64,000 nucleotides of DNA from NCBI GenBank assembly GCA_942491885.1, contig CALOCQ010000008.1, positions 620,001 through 684,000 of the forward strand, read 5' to 3'. Positions within the stretch are counted from its first letter, which is position 1, and each line of letters opens with the position of its first letter. This document shows, one piece after another, positions 16,456 through 23,608 of this stretch. A program made the translations under genes and the position numbers. Source of the DNA: CALBPI01 sp942491885 (GTDB lineage: Bacteria > Pseudomonadota > Gammaproteobacteria > Steroidobacterales > Woeseiaceae). A model generated the notes under the pieces. That model ran no database searches. It was not told where the DNA came from and was given only the letters and a program-made list of their open reading frames with translations.

Positions 16456-18179
16456 CAGCCAAAAATGCCATGCAGCCACCAGCGCGCCGTACCGGCCGCA
16501 TCCGGCTCGCGAAATACCCACAAACGAACACCCGCGGGATTCTCGGCGATGAAGTAGTCACGCACGCCATCGTTGTCTTCCCACCAGCCCGCCTCAATGC
16601 GCTCGGGTCCGTAGCGCAGCTGCAACGCGCCTTCGCTGTACAACACACCCTCATGCAACCTTAGCGGCAACGGTTGCTCGTTAAGCCACAGCGGGCGCTG
16701 CAGTAACAACGTGTGCGGCACACTCAGCGTCATGACGCCCGCCGGCACATCACGCAACAGCCAGCCGGCGGGTAAGCCGACATCCACTAACGTGCGCGAT
16801 GTCGGCTTAACCGTACGCGATGCATACTCCGGGCGATGCTCTGACACGTGCCGCAATGCCCTGACCGCGTCTTCCCCGATACGCGCCCGCAAGCGGTCAA
16901 GCAGGCTGTTTAATGCCTGTTTATCGAGCGGTTGCACAGCGTGCGTGTCACTGTCCAGCGCAAGCTGTGCCGAATGCACCTGCAGCGGCTCGCTGATATC
17001 GGCGCGCAGCGTAATCGCAACAGCGGGCTGGCTCAACTGGCAACGCTCAAGGTGTGCGGCCAGCAAACCCTGCCAGTGCCTGCGCTCAAACCCGGCTGCA
17101 CTCATCGACAATGACAGCGTACCGGAGCTACCGCGCCAGCCGTGAAACATGAAATCAATCTGGCGCACGGCACCCTGATGACGACGCAGAAACGTCTCAA
17201 GCTGTTCCAGCAAACGGGCACAACCGGTGTGTAGCTGAGTGGCATCGCTGATCTCGGCATCCAGCTGCAGCAACTCATCAAAACACTGCGGCTCCAGGAT
17301 GTGACGACGCGCCTCGGGAAGTTCGCCAAACGCCTGCGCGAGCTGATGCAACATGGTCGGGCCGAAGCGTCGCGCCAGGCCATCGCGCGGCAAACGGCGG
17401 CAGTCCGCAATGCTGTCGAGCCCCATCTGGCGCAATGCATCGATGGTCGTCTGCGGCCAGCCGGTAACGGCGATATCCAGTGCGTTTAACAAGCGCAGGA
17501 ATTGCGCTGACTGGCAACCATGATCGGCAATATCATCGGCGTCGGGGCTGGCCCCTGCGAGCACCAGCCAGTGCGCAGCCGTCGCCGTCGGTGCGATACT
17601 GTGGCGAAGGTGATAACCCTCGGCTTTGAGCGCGCCTGTCAGGCGCGCACACAACGCCTCAACACCCCCGAACAGGCGCAAGCTGCCACGCAGTTCTATC
17701 AACACCGATTGTGGTGGCTGAATAGACACCATCGCGCTGAACGCGACGAGCCGCTCGGCGATTTGCTGCAACAACCCGGCCTCCTGCGCAGGCTCGCGAT
17801 CGACGATATCGAGGTCCGCGCACAATGCCAGCGCACTCTTCAATGCCTGACCAGGCAATACACCGGCATCACGGGCCATGCGATTAGTGGCAACGATACT
17901 TTTACGTTGATCAGGCTCACACACCACACACGGCCGTGTGCTGGTGCAATGTTCACGCAATGCCTGTAACGGCAAGGACGGAAAATACACGCACAACCAA
18001 AGCGGCTCGTGCCTGCGACTCACCGGCTGCGATGTGATAACAGGGGCTGGCGTTGCGGGTGGCGCCAAAGGTGGCGGTGTCGCGGGCGTATGTGCCGATG
18101 CCTTTGGTGTTGCCTCAGCGGTCGGCTCAATGCCGGCAAACAGGTCCGGGTGCGGATTGGTGCGTGCTGAGCGGCCCAT
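16455..18179 (-). CDS. imuB: ImuB, catalytically inactive Y-family polymerase-like mutasome scaffold
   Basis: Hub protein of the mutasome that tethers DnaE2 to the sliding clamp. The 574 residues begin with a variable Pro/Ala-rich tail (25-50), then a Y-family core starting RHEPLWLCVYFPSLPLQAL. The metal-binding acids expected in active Y-family enzymes are absent: the first motif reads WLCVYFPSLP (61-70) and the second IELRGSLRLFGG (161-172). This is the known hallmark of ImuB. A clamp-binding-like hexapeptide QRPLWL is at 494-499, near the C-terminus as in other ImuB proteins. It starts two bases after the imuA stop and overlaps dnaE2 by one base. Confidence 0.93.
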   Translation of the reverse strand: MGRSARTNPHPDLFAGIEPTAEATPKASAHTPATPPPLAPPATPAPVITSQPVSRRHEPLWLCVYFPSLPLQALREHCTSTRPCVVCEPDQRKSIVATNRMARDAGVLPGQALKSALALCADLDIVDREPAQEAGLLQQIAERLVAFSAMVSIQPPQSVLIELRGSLRLFGGVEALCARLTGALKAEGYHLRHSIAPTATAAHWLVLAGASPDADDIADHGCQSAQFLRLLNALDIAVTGWPQTTIDALRQMGLDSIADCRRLPRDGLARRFGPTMLHQLAQAFGELPEARRHILEPQCFDELLQLDAEISDATQLHTGCARLLEQLETFLRRHQGAVRQIDFMFHGWRGSSGTLSLSMSAAGFERRHWQGLLAAHLERCQLSQPAVAITLRADISEPLQVHSAQLALDSDTHAVQPLDKQALNSLLDRLRARIGEDAVRALRHVSEHRPEYASRTVKPTSRTLVDVGLPAGWLLRDVPAGVMTLSVPHTLLLQRPLWLNEQPLPLRLHEGVLYSEGALQLRYGPERIEAGWWEDNDGVRDYFIAENPAGVRLWVFREPDAAGTARWWLHGIFG

Positions 18180-18181
18180 CG

Positions 18182-19045
18182 CTAATCAACATCGTCGCTG
18201 TTGGTGCTGCCATCAGCACCAGTGAACGCTGTAGGTACCATCGCAGCACCCACATCGATACCCGCATCGAAATCACGGATCATCGCCGGCCGGCCACCGC
18301 GCACTTTCAGCAAATGCAGATCACGTCGCCCGGCCTCGCTGTCGATATACAACCTGAGTAGCGCAGCTGACGGCTGGCGACGCGCAGACGCAGCGCGCAA
18401 AGTTACCGCCCAGCATTCGTGGGTAACGGCGGCGAGCTGCAAGCGACGACTGAACTGCTGCATAGACAGATCTGCGGGGCGTTGTTGGCTGGTCGAATGG
18501 AACGCCTGCCCTGACTCGAGCGTATTCGTCCACAACAACACGGCAATGCAGGTGCCGGAGGTCAGCGCCTGTTCAGCGGCCCAGGCCGCGTCTGCGGCTG
18601 ATCGTGGGTGAATCAGCAGCATTCGCTCCGGCGATAAACCCCACTGCAGCAATGCCGGTGCGTTTGGCAGATAAGGGGGTGCGATCCATACCACCCACCC
18701 CGGATTGCGCCTGGCAAGCACCGACAATGCGGGCATCAACAGCCGCAGCTCACCTACGCCGCTGCTGCCACTAAGTAGCTCAGTCAGCCCGGCAACCGGC
18801 CAGCCGCCACCCGGCAAGTGTTCGTCGAGCGCAGGATAACCGGTCGCGCAAACGGGACCGTGACCGGCCGCCAGCGCATTACCACGCCATAAGCTCGCGT
18901 TGCTGAATAACGAAGCCAGCGCGTCTTCATTGCGCGTTTCGGTAACTTGTGGGGAAAAAAAAACCCCGGTGTGCTCCCCCGGAGTTTTCTCCTGTCGCAG
19001 TGCATCGCCTGCGATGTCCGGCCGATGCCGGTTATTGTTGCCCAT
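18182..19045 (-). CDS. imuA: ImuA, RecA-like SOS mutagenesis accessory protein, with unusual 5' end
   Basis: Translesion synthesis accessory protein of 287 residues (ImuA, distantly RecA/SulA-like). The family core starts near residue 43 (LASLFSNASLWRGNALA) and continues with ATGYPALDEHLPGGGWPVAGLTELLSG, the usual P-loop-derived region, followed by a RecA-like core. ATG 19045 has an excellent AGGAGG at ideal spacing, so it is the annotated start. However, the first 41 residues are not typical of the family, and their codons include a strong terminator-like hairpin with nine U residues (18955-18988). Either the protein has an N-terminal extension, or 19045 starts a leader segment and the conserved protein begins further in. 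No ATG, GTG or TTG is in frame between the hairpin and the core, and only weak CTG codons are available. The C-terminus (TAFTGADGSTNSDDVD) is also variable. Confidence 0.85.
   Translation of the reverse strand: MGNNNRHRPDIAGDALRQEKTPGEHTGVFFSPQVTETRNEDALASLFSNASLWRGNALAAGHGPVCATGYPALDEHLPGGGWPVAGLTELLSGSSGVGELRLLMPALSVLARRNPGWVVWIAPPYLPNAPALLQWGLSPERMLLIHPRSAADAAWAAEQALTSGTCIAVLLWTNTLESGQAFHSTSQQRPADLSMQQFSRRLQLAAVTHECWAVTLRAASARRQPSAALLRLYIDSEAGRRDLHLLKVRGGRPAMIRDFDAGIDVGAAMVPTAFTGADGSTNSDDVD
18955..18988 (-). terminator. Terminator-like hairpin plus nine-U tract inside imuA
   Basis: Read on the minus strand, AACTCCGG (18986-18979) pairs with CCGGGGTT (18969-18962) across a nine-base loop, extendable by flanking A/T pairs. 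It is followed directly by nine T residues (18963-18955). This has the form of an intrinsic terminator, lying about 60-90 bases into the imuA reading frame and about 150 bases after the lexA stop. It could end lexA transcripts or act as an attenuator of imuAB-dnaE2. The same run of T could also cause transcriptional slippage. Confidence 0.6.
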
Positions 19046-19137
19046 CCGGCAACCCTCCTGGGCTATGTCAGCCGCTGTCGCCTAATCTTAAAATCGATGC
19101 GCTGTCCGGCATCACCATCTGATGCGCAATCGGTTGC

Positions 19138-19755
19138 TTAATGCACCTGCACGCCGTCACGAATAACGCCGACAACAACGCCTTCTATCACCAGTGAATC
19201 GGTCTTCAGGTCGACCCGGATAGGTTCGAAATCGGTGTTCTCCGGCATCAGCCAGACCACGGTGCCTTCCTGGCGGTAACGCTTGACCGTGACCTCGTCC
19301 TCAAGACGCGCAACCACGACCTGGCGGCTGCGCACTTCCGGCGTGCGGTGCACGGCAACCAGGTCGCCGTCGAGAATGCCGATGTCTTTCATACTCATGC
19401 CCTGCACCCGCAGCAGGTAATGCGGTTTAGGTTTGAAAAATGCAGGGTCGACGCGATAGTGCGCTTCAATATTCTGCTCGGCCAGAATCGGATGACCGGC
19501 GGCCACCCGCCCTACCAATGGCAGGCCAATCTGGTCACGCAGCGAATCTTTCAGCTGAATACCCCGCGACGTACCCGGGATCAGATCGATCACGCCTTTG
19601 CGCTGCAGTGCGCGCAGATGCTCTTCGGCCGCGTTCGGTGATTTGAAGCCGAGCTCGCGAGCGATCTCAGCGCGTGTCGGTGGCATACCGGTCTCGCTGA
19701 TGAAATCCTGGACGAGTTCGAGAATCTGGGATTGGCGTGGGGTGAGTTCGTTCAT
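19138..19755 (-). CDS. lexA: SOS repressor LexA
   Basis: Represses SOS genes and cleaves itself when RecA filaments form. The 205 residues comprise a winged-helix DNA-binding domain (1-70, LTPRQSQILELVQDFISETGMPPTRAEIARELGF) and an S24 peptidase domain. The cleavage site is A86-G87 in RVAAGHP, the nucleophile is S121 (QGMSMKDIGI) and the general base K158 (EVTVKRYRQ). All are in standard positions. Two CTGT-type operators sit just upstream, so the gene should be autoregulated. imuA, imuB and dnaE2 follow on the same strand. Confidence 0.98.
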   Translation of the reverse strand: MNELTPRQSQILELVQDFISETGMPPTRAEIARELGFKSPNAAEEHLRALQRKGVIDLIPGTSRGIQLKDSLRDQIGLPLVGRVAAGHPILAEQNIEAHYRVDPAFFKPKPHYLLRVQGMSMKDIGILDGDLVAVHRTPEVRSRQVVVARLEDEVTVKRYRQEGTVVWLMPENTDFEPIRVDLKTDSLVIEGVVVGVIRDGVQVH

Positions 19756-19764
19756 GAGTGCGAC

Positions 19765-19780
19765 CTGTATAAATTGTCAG
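19765..19780. promoter_or_regulatory. LexA box 1 (imperfect)
   Basis: CTGTATAAATTGTCAG, an imperfect match to CTGT-N8-ACAG, starts ten bases upstream of the lexA ATG. With the neighbouring box it forms the tandem operator arrangement usual for autoregulated lexA genes. Confidence 0.7.
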
Positions 19781-19783
19781 TAA

Positions 19784-19799
19784 CTGTGATTATATACAG
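19784..19799. promoter_or_regulatory. LexA box 2 (perfect)
   Basis: CTGTGATTATATACAG matches the gammaproteobacterial CTGT-N8-ACAG consensus exactly, with an AT-rich core and flanking TA on both sides. It lies 19 bases centre-to-centre from box 1, in the lexA/lipoprotein intergenic region. Confidence 0.9.
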
Positions 19800-19834
19800 G
19801 TATTGAATCCGCGCAAGCGCTATTTGCGTACACC

Positions 19835-19848
19835 CACCCAATTGGGTG
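19835..19848. promoter_or_regulatory. Perfect 14-base palindrome CACCCAATTGGGTG
   Basis: Perfect dyad in the lexA/lpp-like intergenic region, 36 bases from LexA box 2 and 160 bases before the lipoprotein start. A TTGAAA at 19856-19861 with TAATAC at 19877-19882 (15-base spacer) could be the lipoprotein promoter, so the dyad would sit just upstream of its -35. No known regulator is assigned. Confidence 0.35.
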
Positions 19849-19972
19849 AAGTGCCTTGAAAACAATCTGTTGTCGCTAATACAAGACAAGGAATTTCTTA
19901 ACCTTCCGAGCGGAATCTGGCATTATTACGTTCACTTCAGGCACGACCTGCAGTGTTTTGTATCTTTGAATA

Positions 19973-19992
19973 TTGTTTTTGTACAAAAACAA
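19973..19992. promoter_or_regulatory. Perfect 20-base palindrome in the lipoprotein leader
   Basis: TTGTTTTTGT followed at once by its reverse complement forms a perfect dyad ending 15 bases before the chosen ATG. In the mRNA it could fold into an A/U-rich stem covering the approach to the ribosome binding site. In DNA it could be an operator. An in-frame ATG at 19993 directly follows it and would add five residues. Confidence 0.4.
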
Positions 19993-20007
19993 ATGGGGTT
20001 TTTTGTA

Positions 20008-20310
20008 ATGATTAAGAACGTTCTGAAAGTCGGCGCAGCCGCACTGGTACTCGGTCTGTCAACCGGTTGTGCCAACACAACCACTCTGGATGAAGTACGT
20101 GCTACAGCTGAGCAGGCTGCTGCGGATGCTAGTGCTGCGAAAACCGCTGCTGAAGCTGCACGCGCTGCTGCAGACCGCGCCAGCCAACAGGCTGCAAGCG
20201 CTGCAAGCACAGCTAACCAGGCATTGACCACAGCAAACTCAGCACAATCTTGCTGCGATGCCAACACAGAGCGTCTGGAAAGAATGTTCCAGAAATCCAT
20301 GTCCAAGTAA
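20008..20310 (+). CDS. Alanine-zipper murein lipoprotein (Lpp/OprI type)
   Basis: Outer-membrane lipoprotein of 100 residues, processed to about 80. The signal peptide MIKNVLKVGAAALVLGLSTG ends in lipidation Cys21 (LSTGC). The mature part is an Ala-rich heptad coiled coil (EVRATAEQAAADASAAKTAAEAARAAADRASQQAASAAS), the alanine-zipper fold of Pseudomonas OprI. It ends with CCDANTERLERMFQKSMSK. The terminal Lys is where L,D-transpeptidases attach Lpp to peptidoglycan. The vicinal Cys pair in the tail could form intermolecular disulfides. ATG 20008 gives the canonical signal peptide; the frame from 19846 is leader. The gene is flanked by a strong terminator and should be abundantly and singly transcribed. 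An L,D-transpeptidase gene lies about 1.6 kb away. Confidence 0.92.
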   Translation: MIKNVLKVGAAALVLGLSTGCANTTTLDEVRATAEQAAADASAAKTAAEAARAAADRASQQAASAASTANQALTTANSAQSCCDANTERLERMFQKSMSK

Positions 20311-20344
20311 TTGCCATGGGTTGATGCCGCATCAGGCATCCACA

Positions 20345-20381
20345 AAAAACGCCGTGACGGGCAACCGTTACGGCTTTTTTT
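20345..20381. terminator. Bidirectional intrinsic terminator after the lipoprotein gene
   Basis: Stem GCCGTGACGG (20351-20360), loop GCAA, stem CCGTTACGGC (20365-20374) with one G-T pair, followed by seven T. Six A precede the stem (20344-20349), so it could also stop the opposing transcript from the membrane protein gene at 20477. Confidence 0.92.
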
Positions 20382-20476
20382 ATGCCTGCAAGAATATGTC
20401 CTGCGTTCGTACAGTCGAAGGAGTTGGCCTGCGAAGCGCATACATTGCGCAAACACGGCCTGTGTCGCCTCTGCCC

Positions 20477-21142
20477 CTAATCGGCATCACTCTCAAAGCG
20501 CTCGATGTCGCCCACTAAACGCTTGGCGTTACTGATACTGGCGCCGCTGACCATGCGTTGCACGCGGCTGCGCACATCAGGACTGCCACTGCGCTGCACC
20601 CAATGAAACGCAGCCACGGTCAGCAACATGCCAACAATGCCCACCACAATATTGATCGGCAACCACTGTTCGGCAGGTACACGTGATATATCAATCCCGA
20701 GAAAGGAAGCAATGACGACGCCAACCGGAATCCACAGCAGCCACCAGGGCAGGCCGAGTATCCAGCCGCTGAGCACATAGCTGCGCTCCAGACTCGCGAT
20801 GCGTTTTTGCAAAGTAATAACGGGCGCCGCGTAGTCAATCTCTCGCAATCGCATCACAACACGGATACCGTTGACGATCATCGCGATGCCATAAATGTGC
20901 AGGCTAATGCCTGACACCAGCGACAGCGTTTGGTCCATGCGCTCAACCCAGAATGGACCAGCAAGTACCACCAACACTAAGCCCGCGACAATCTGAAACA
21001 CCTGCCAGTTAAACAGTGGTGCCAGGCTGTCACGAACACGGGAAACGGCGCGCTCGGCTACCAAAGCGGTCGTCATTTTCCGCTGTAACTGCAGCTCGCG
21101 CTCGAGCTTTGCAAGGGCAGGCTTAAGATCATCCAGTTCCAT
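20477..21142 (-). CDS. Four-helix membrane protein paired with an ECF sigma factor (putative anti-sigma)
   Basis: Protein of 221 residues with a cytoplasmic-looking N-terminal coil (MELDDLKPALAKLERELQLQRKM..., 1-44) and four hydrophobic segments near 45-69, 72-98, 122-150 and 162-183. A charged C-terminal tail (RSRVQRMVSGASISNAKRLVGDIERF) follows. It overlaps the 3' end of the upstream ECF sigma gene by 14 bases, which argues for coupled synthesis and a regulatory partnership. There is no zinc anti-sigma HxxxCxxC motif and no periplasmic sensor domain, so it is not a RseA or ZAS type. I recall similar MELDELK-starting membrane proteins next to sigma factors in other bacteria, but no established function. 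An anti-sigma role is inference from context. Confidence 0.75.
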   Translation of the reverse strand: MELDDLKPALAKLERELQLQRKMTTALVAERAVSRVRDSLAPLFNWQVFQIVAGLVLVVLAGPFWVERMDQTLSLVSGISLHIYGIAMIVNGIRVVMRLREIDYAAPVITLQKRIASLERSYVLSGWILGLPWWLLWIPVGVVIASFLGIDISRVPAEQWLPINIVVGIVGMLLTVAAFHWVQRSGSPDVRSRVQRMVSGASISNAKRLVGDIERFESDAD

Positions 21143-21677
21143 CAGTGACTCCTTCGATGCCGATCCCGGCGCTGTGTTTGCGGATGCGCTGTTTCAATCT
21201 GCCGATCTTTGTTGCGACATTGGTTTCGGTAATGCCGAGAATCTCAGCCGTTTCGCGATAACTGCGTTCGTCCAGATACAAAAGCATCAGTGCGCGATTG
21301 AGTGGATCCAGTGCGTTAATGAACGTTCGCAGAAACTCAAGGCGCCCGTCTTCATCGGCAACTTCCGCGCTATCGGAAACCTCTTCGATGGTGCTGCCAA
21401 TAGTCACAATATGACGTTGCCTGAGGCTGTGTTTTCGCACCCACGAGATTGCAACATTCAAGGCAACGCGATACATCCATGTTGAGAAGCGCTGCCCGTC
21501 GTCGTAGGTGGAAAAGGAGCGCCACAGCTGCGTGATAATTTCCTGCGACAGCTCTTCGCGATCCTCCCTGTGCCAGCAATAGGTAGCCGCTATCCGGGTG
21601 ACAATCCCCTGATGTTGCTCCAGCAGGTCGCTGAAGCGATTCTGGTTTTCCACAAGTGTTGCGATAGCTGTGCTCAC
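21129..21677 (-). CDS. ECF-family RNA polymerase sigma factor (not RpoE)
   Basis: Sigma factor of 182 residues with region 2 (GIVTRIAATYCWHREDREELSQEIITQLWRSF...RFSTWMYRVALNVAISWVRK, about 24-82) and region 4 with its helix-turn-helix (LDPLNRALMLLYLDERSYRETAEILGITETNVATKIGRLKQRIRKH, about 122-168). It lacks sigma regions 1 and 3, as ECF factors do. It differs clearly from the RpoE orthologue at 63398-63976. The start is GTG 21677 with only a weak AGAAG upstream. The gene overlaps the four-helix membrane protein gene, its likely regulator. Target genes are unknown; the adjacent L,D-transpeptidase on the same strand is a reasonable candidate. No promoter matching a known ECF group is evident to me in 21678-21857. 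Confidence 0.93.
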   Translation of the reverse strand: MSTAIATLVENQNRFSDLLEQHQGIVTRIAATYCWHREDREELSQEIITQLWRSFSTYDDGQRFSTWMYRVALNVAISWVRKHSLRQRHIVTIGSTIEEVSDSAEVADEDGRLEFLRTFINALDPLNRALMLLYLDERSYRETAEILGITETNVATKIGRLKQRIRKHSAGIGIEGVTDGTG

Positions 21678-21857
21678 GTCTTCTGCGCATCTGTTTTGAG
21701 TGTCTTCAGATGGTTATTCGCATGAGCCTGGAAAAAATCACACCATTGTTCAATACAGGGTGTTTTGAGCGGCTTGTCGACACACTAGACTCGATATCCG
21801 AATCTATTGCCGACAACTTAGCGCTGCGCACTACGCAAGCAGCTCAAGCCATAGCAG

Positions 21858-22949
21858 CTAGCGCGCGTCCACACTCAATACCGGTTGCTGCTCGCGTTTT
21901 GCGCCAACACGAACCGGAATACCGCGCGAATCGACGAAAACCTGTTCCATCAACGGCCAATCAGCATCGGCCGCATCAGAGCCCGGCGCGTCGACGAATG
22001 CCCGCGTCATCAAGGTCAGCGGACCCGGTACAGCGCGTGGTGCGGCATCATCCCCGTCCAGCGCGGCATTCTTGGCCATTTCCGCCACCGCCTCAGCGGC
22101 ATCATCCATATCGACCTGCGCCTCGTCTTGCGGGCGCTCTACCGGCAACGGCGTCGCCGCAGCCAGAACCTCATGCGCTTCCATAAACAGCTCGCCATCG
22201 AGCCAGCCGAACTTGACCGGCTGATTGACGATGCGCACCGGCGTATTGACCGGCAACATTGCAAACAGCACTTCGATGTCTTCCGGGAACATACGGATGC
22301 AGCCGTGGGTGACCCGCATGCCTACCCCGGCCGGCCGGTTGGTGCCGTGAATCAGGTAGCCCGGCAAGCCAAGGCGCATTGCATACTCGCCGAGCGGATT
22401 GGCCGGCCCCGGAGGCACGACCGATGGCAGCGGATCGCCCGCCTCCGCGTGTTCCTTGCGGATCGATGCAGGCGGATACCAGCTCGGTCGCACCGCCTTG
22501 GCGATCACGCGTGTCTGGCCGAGCGGCGTCTCCCAGTCCATACGCCCGATGCTGATCGGGTAGGTATGTACGACCGCACGCTCGCCCGCCTCTACCGGCG
22601 GATAATAATAGAGCCGATACTCGGGCAGGTTCAGCACCACTCCCGTGCGCGGCGTTTCCGGCAGCACAAAGCGGGTCGGCAGAATAATTTCGGTATCTTC
22701 GCCCGGCAGCCACGGGTCGACATCCGGATTGGCGCGCACCAGATCGTTATAGCCCAGACCATGGCGGCGAGCGATATCGACAAGCGTGTCTGCCGCAATG
22801 CTGCGTATCGTTACGACGCTGCCGACGACCTGTTGGTCCGCCGCCGGCAACGGAAACACCTCCGCCGTGGCCATAGCCGGCAATGCGAGCACGGCGAGGG
22901 CCGCGATCTGCCGGGCGACAAAGCGAGTGGGATGTTTGATTAGCTGCAT
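21858..22949 (-). CDS. L,D-transpeptidase (YkuD domain) with LysM-like region and C-terminal extension
   Basis: Periplasmic peptidoglycan-modifying enzyme of the ErfK/YbiS type, 363 residues. A signal peptide (1-29, ends AMATA) is followed by a LysM-like segment (VVTIRSIAADTLVDIARRHGLGYNDLVRANPDVD, 45-80). The YkuD domain follows with H201 (IHGTNRPAG) and the nucleophile C217 in THGCIRM. Family members form 3-3 crosslinks or attach the C-terminal Lys of Lpp to peptidoglycan; which one applies here is not known. The last 100 residues after the catalytic domain are Asp/Ala-rich and unusual in length. It lies 180 bases upstream of the ECF sigma gene on the same strand, near an Lpp-type gene. Confidence 0.94.
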   Translation of the reverse strand: MQLIKHPTRFVARQIAALAVLALPAMATAEVFPLPAADQQVVGSVVTIRSIAADTLVDIARRHGLGYNDLVRANPDVDPWLPGEDTEIILPTRFVLPETPRTGVVLNLPEYRLYYYPPVEAGERAVVHTYPISIGRMDWETPLGQTRVIAKAVRPSWYPPASIRKEHAEAGDPLPSVVPPGPANPLGEYAMRLGLPGYLIHGTNRPAGVGMRVTHGCIRMFPEDIEVLFAMLPVNTPVRIVNQPVKFGWLDGELFMEAHEVLAAATPLPVERPQDEAQVDMDDAAEAVAEMAKNAALDGDDAAPRAVPGPLTLMTRAFVDAPGSDAADADWPLMEQVFVDSRGIPVRVGAKREQQPVLSVDAR

Positions 22950-23023
22950 AGAAGAGACACCGTTGACGCTGTAGACGGCCTTGCGTAGCCTTCTGGCTAT
23001 TGTATCTCAGGGGGATATGCGCC

Positions 23024-23566
23024 GTGGCAATTGTCGTAAAGCTTAAGATCAGCAACAAAGACATCAGTGCTCTGCGGCGTGCCATGCGTGCCGCGCGCGA
23101 CACCATCGCGTCTGCCGATGATGCGGACATTATCGACGCTGCCCGCACAATGCTGGCGGAATTCGATTCACGCAGTGCCCCGGATTTTGTCCGTGAGCGG
23201 GTGCCGAAACTGGTCGCATTGACCGACATGCTTGAGGACGAGGACTGGGCAATGCCCAAGCGGGAGCGTGAAAAAATTCTCGCAGCGCTGGTGTATTTTT
23301 GTGACCCGGATGACCTGATTCCTGACGACGTGCCCGGGCTCGGCCTGCTCGACGATGCGATCATGATCGAGCTCGTGTTGATGGAGCTGCGCCATGTCAT
23401 TGAAGCCTATCGGGACTTCGGGCGCTACCGGAGCAGCCTGCTGAAAACTGTGCCTGAGAATATTCGCGTGGAACGACTGGAAAAACGCCGCTGGGCGTTG
23501 CACGGGCGGATGTTACGGCGGTCCAAAAACGACCGTGGCGGTTTGCCCGACAAACCGCTGCTGTGA
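23024..23566 (+). CDS. DUF1232 (YkvA-like) protein
   Basis: Protein of 180 residues, function unknown. The DUF1232/YkvA motif appears as KREREKILAALVYFCDPDDLIPDDVPGLGLLDDAIMIELVLMELRHVIEAY (about residues 82-132), here without the usual hydrophobic tail, so the protein looks soluble. The N-terminal helix region (KLKISNKDISALRRAMRAARDTI) and the basic C-terminus are not recognised. I chose GTG 23024 because AGGGGG lies nine bases upstream; a TTG at 23000 would place the Shine-Dalgarno inside the gene. It is divergent from the L,D-transpeptidase and convergent with fabH. Confidence 0.8.
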   Translation: MAIVVKLKISNKDISALRRAMRAARDTIASADDADIIDAARTMLAEFDSRSAPDFVRERVPKLVALTDMLEDEDWAMPKREREKILAALVYFCDPDDLIPDDVPGLGLLDDAIMIELVLMELRHVIEAYRDFGRYRSSLLKTVPENIRVERLEKRRWALHGRMLRRSKNDRGGLPDKPLL

Positions 23567-23608
23567 TGTCGTCAGGCTTGCGCGAGCCGCATCAATAGCG
23601 ACCTTTGC

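Noticed and set aside
21885..22943. 352-residue plus-strand frame opposite the L,D-transpeptidase
   Set aside because: No motif; the opposite strand encodes a complete signal peptide, LysM-like region and YkuD domain.
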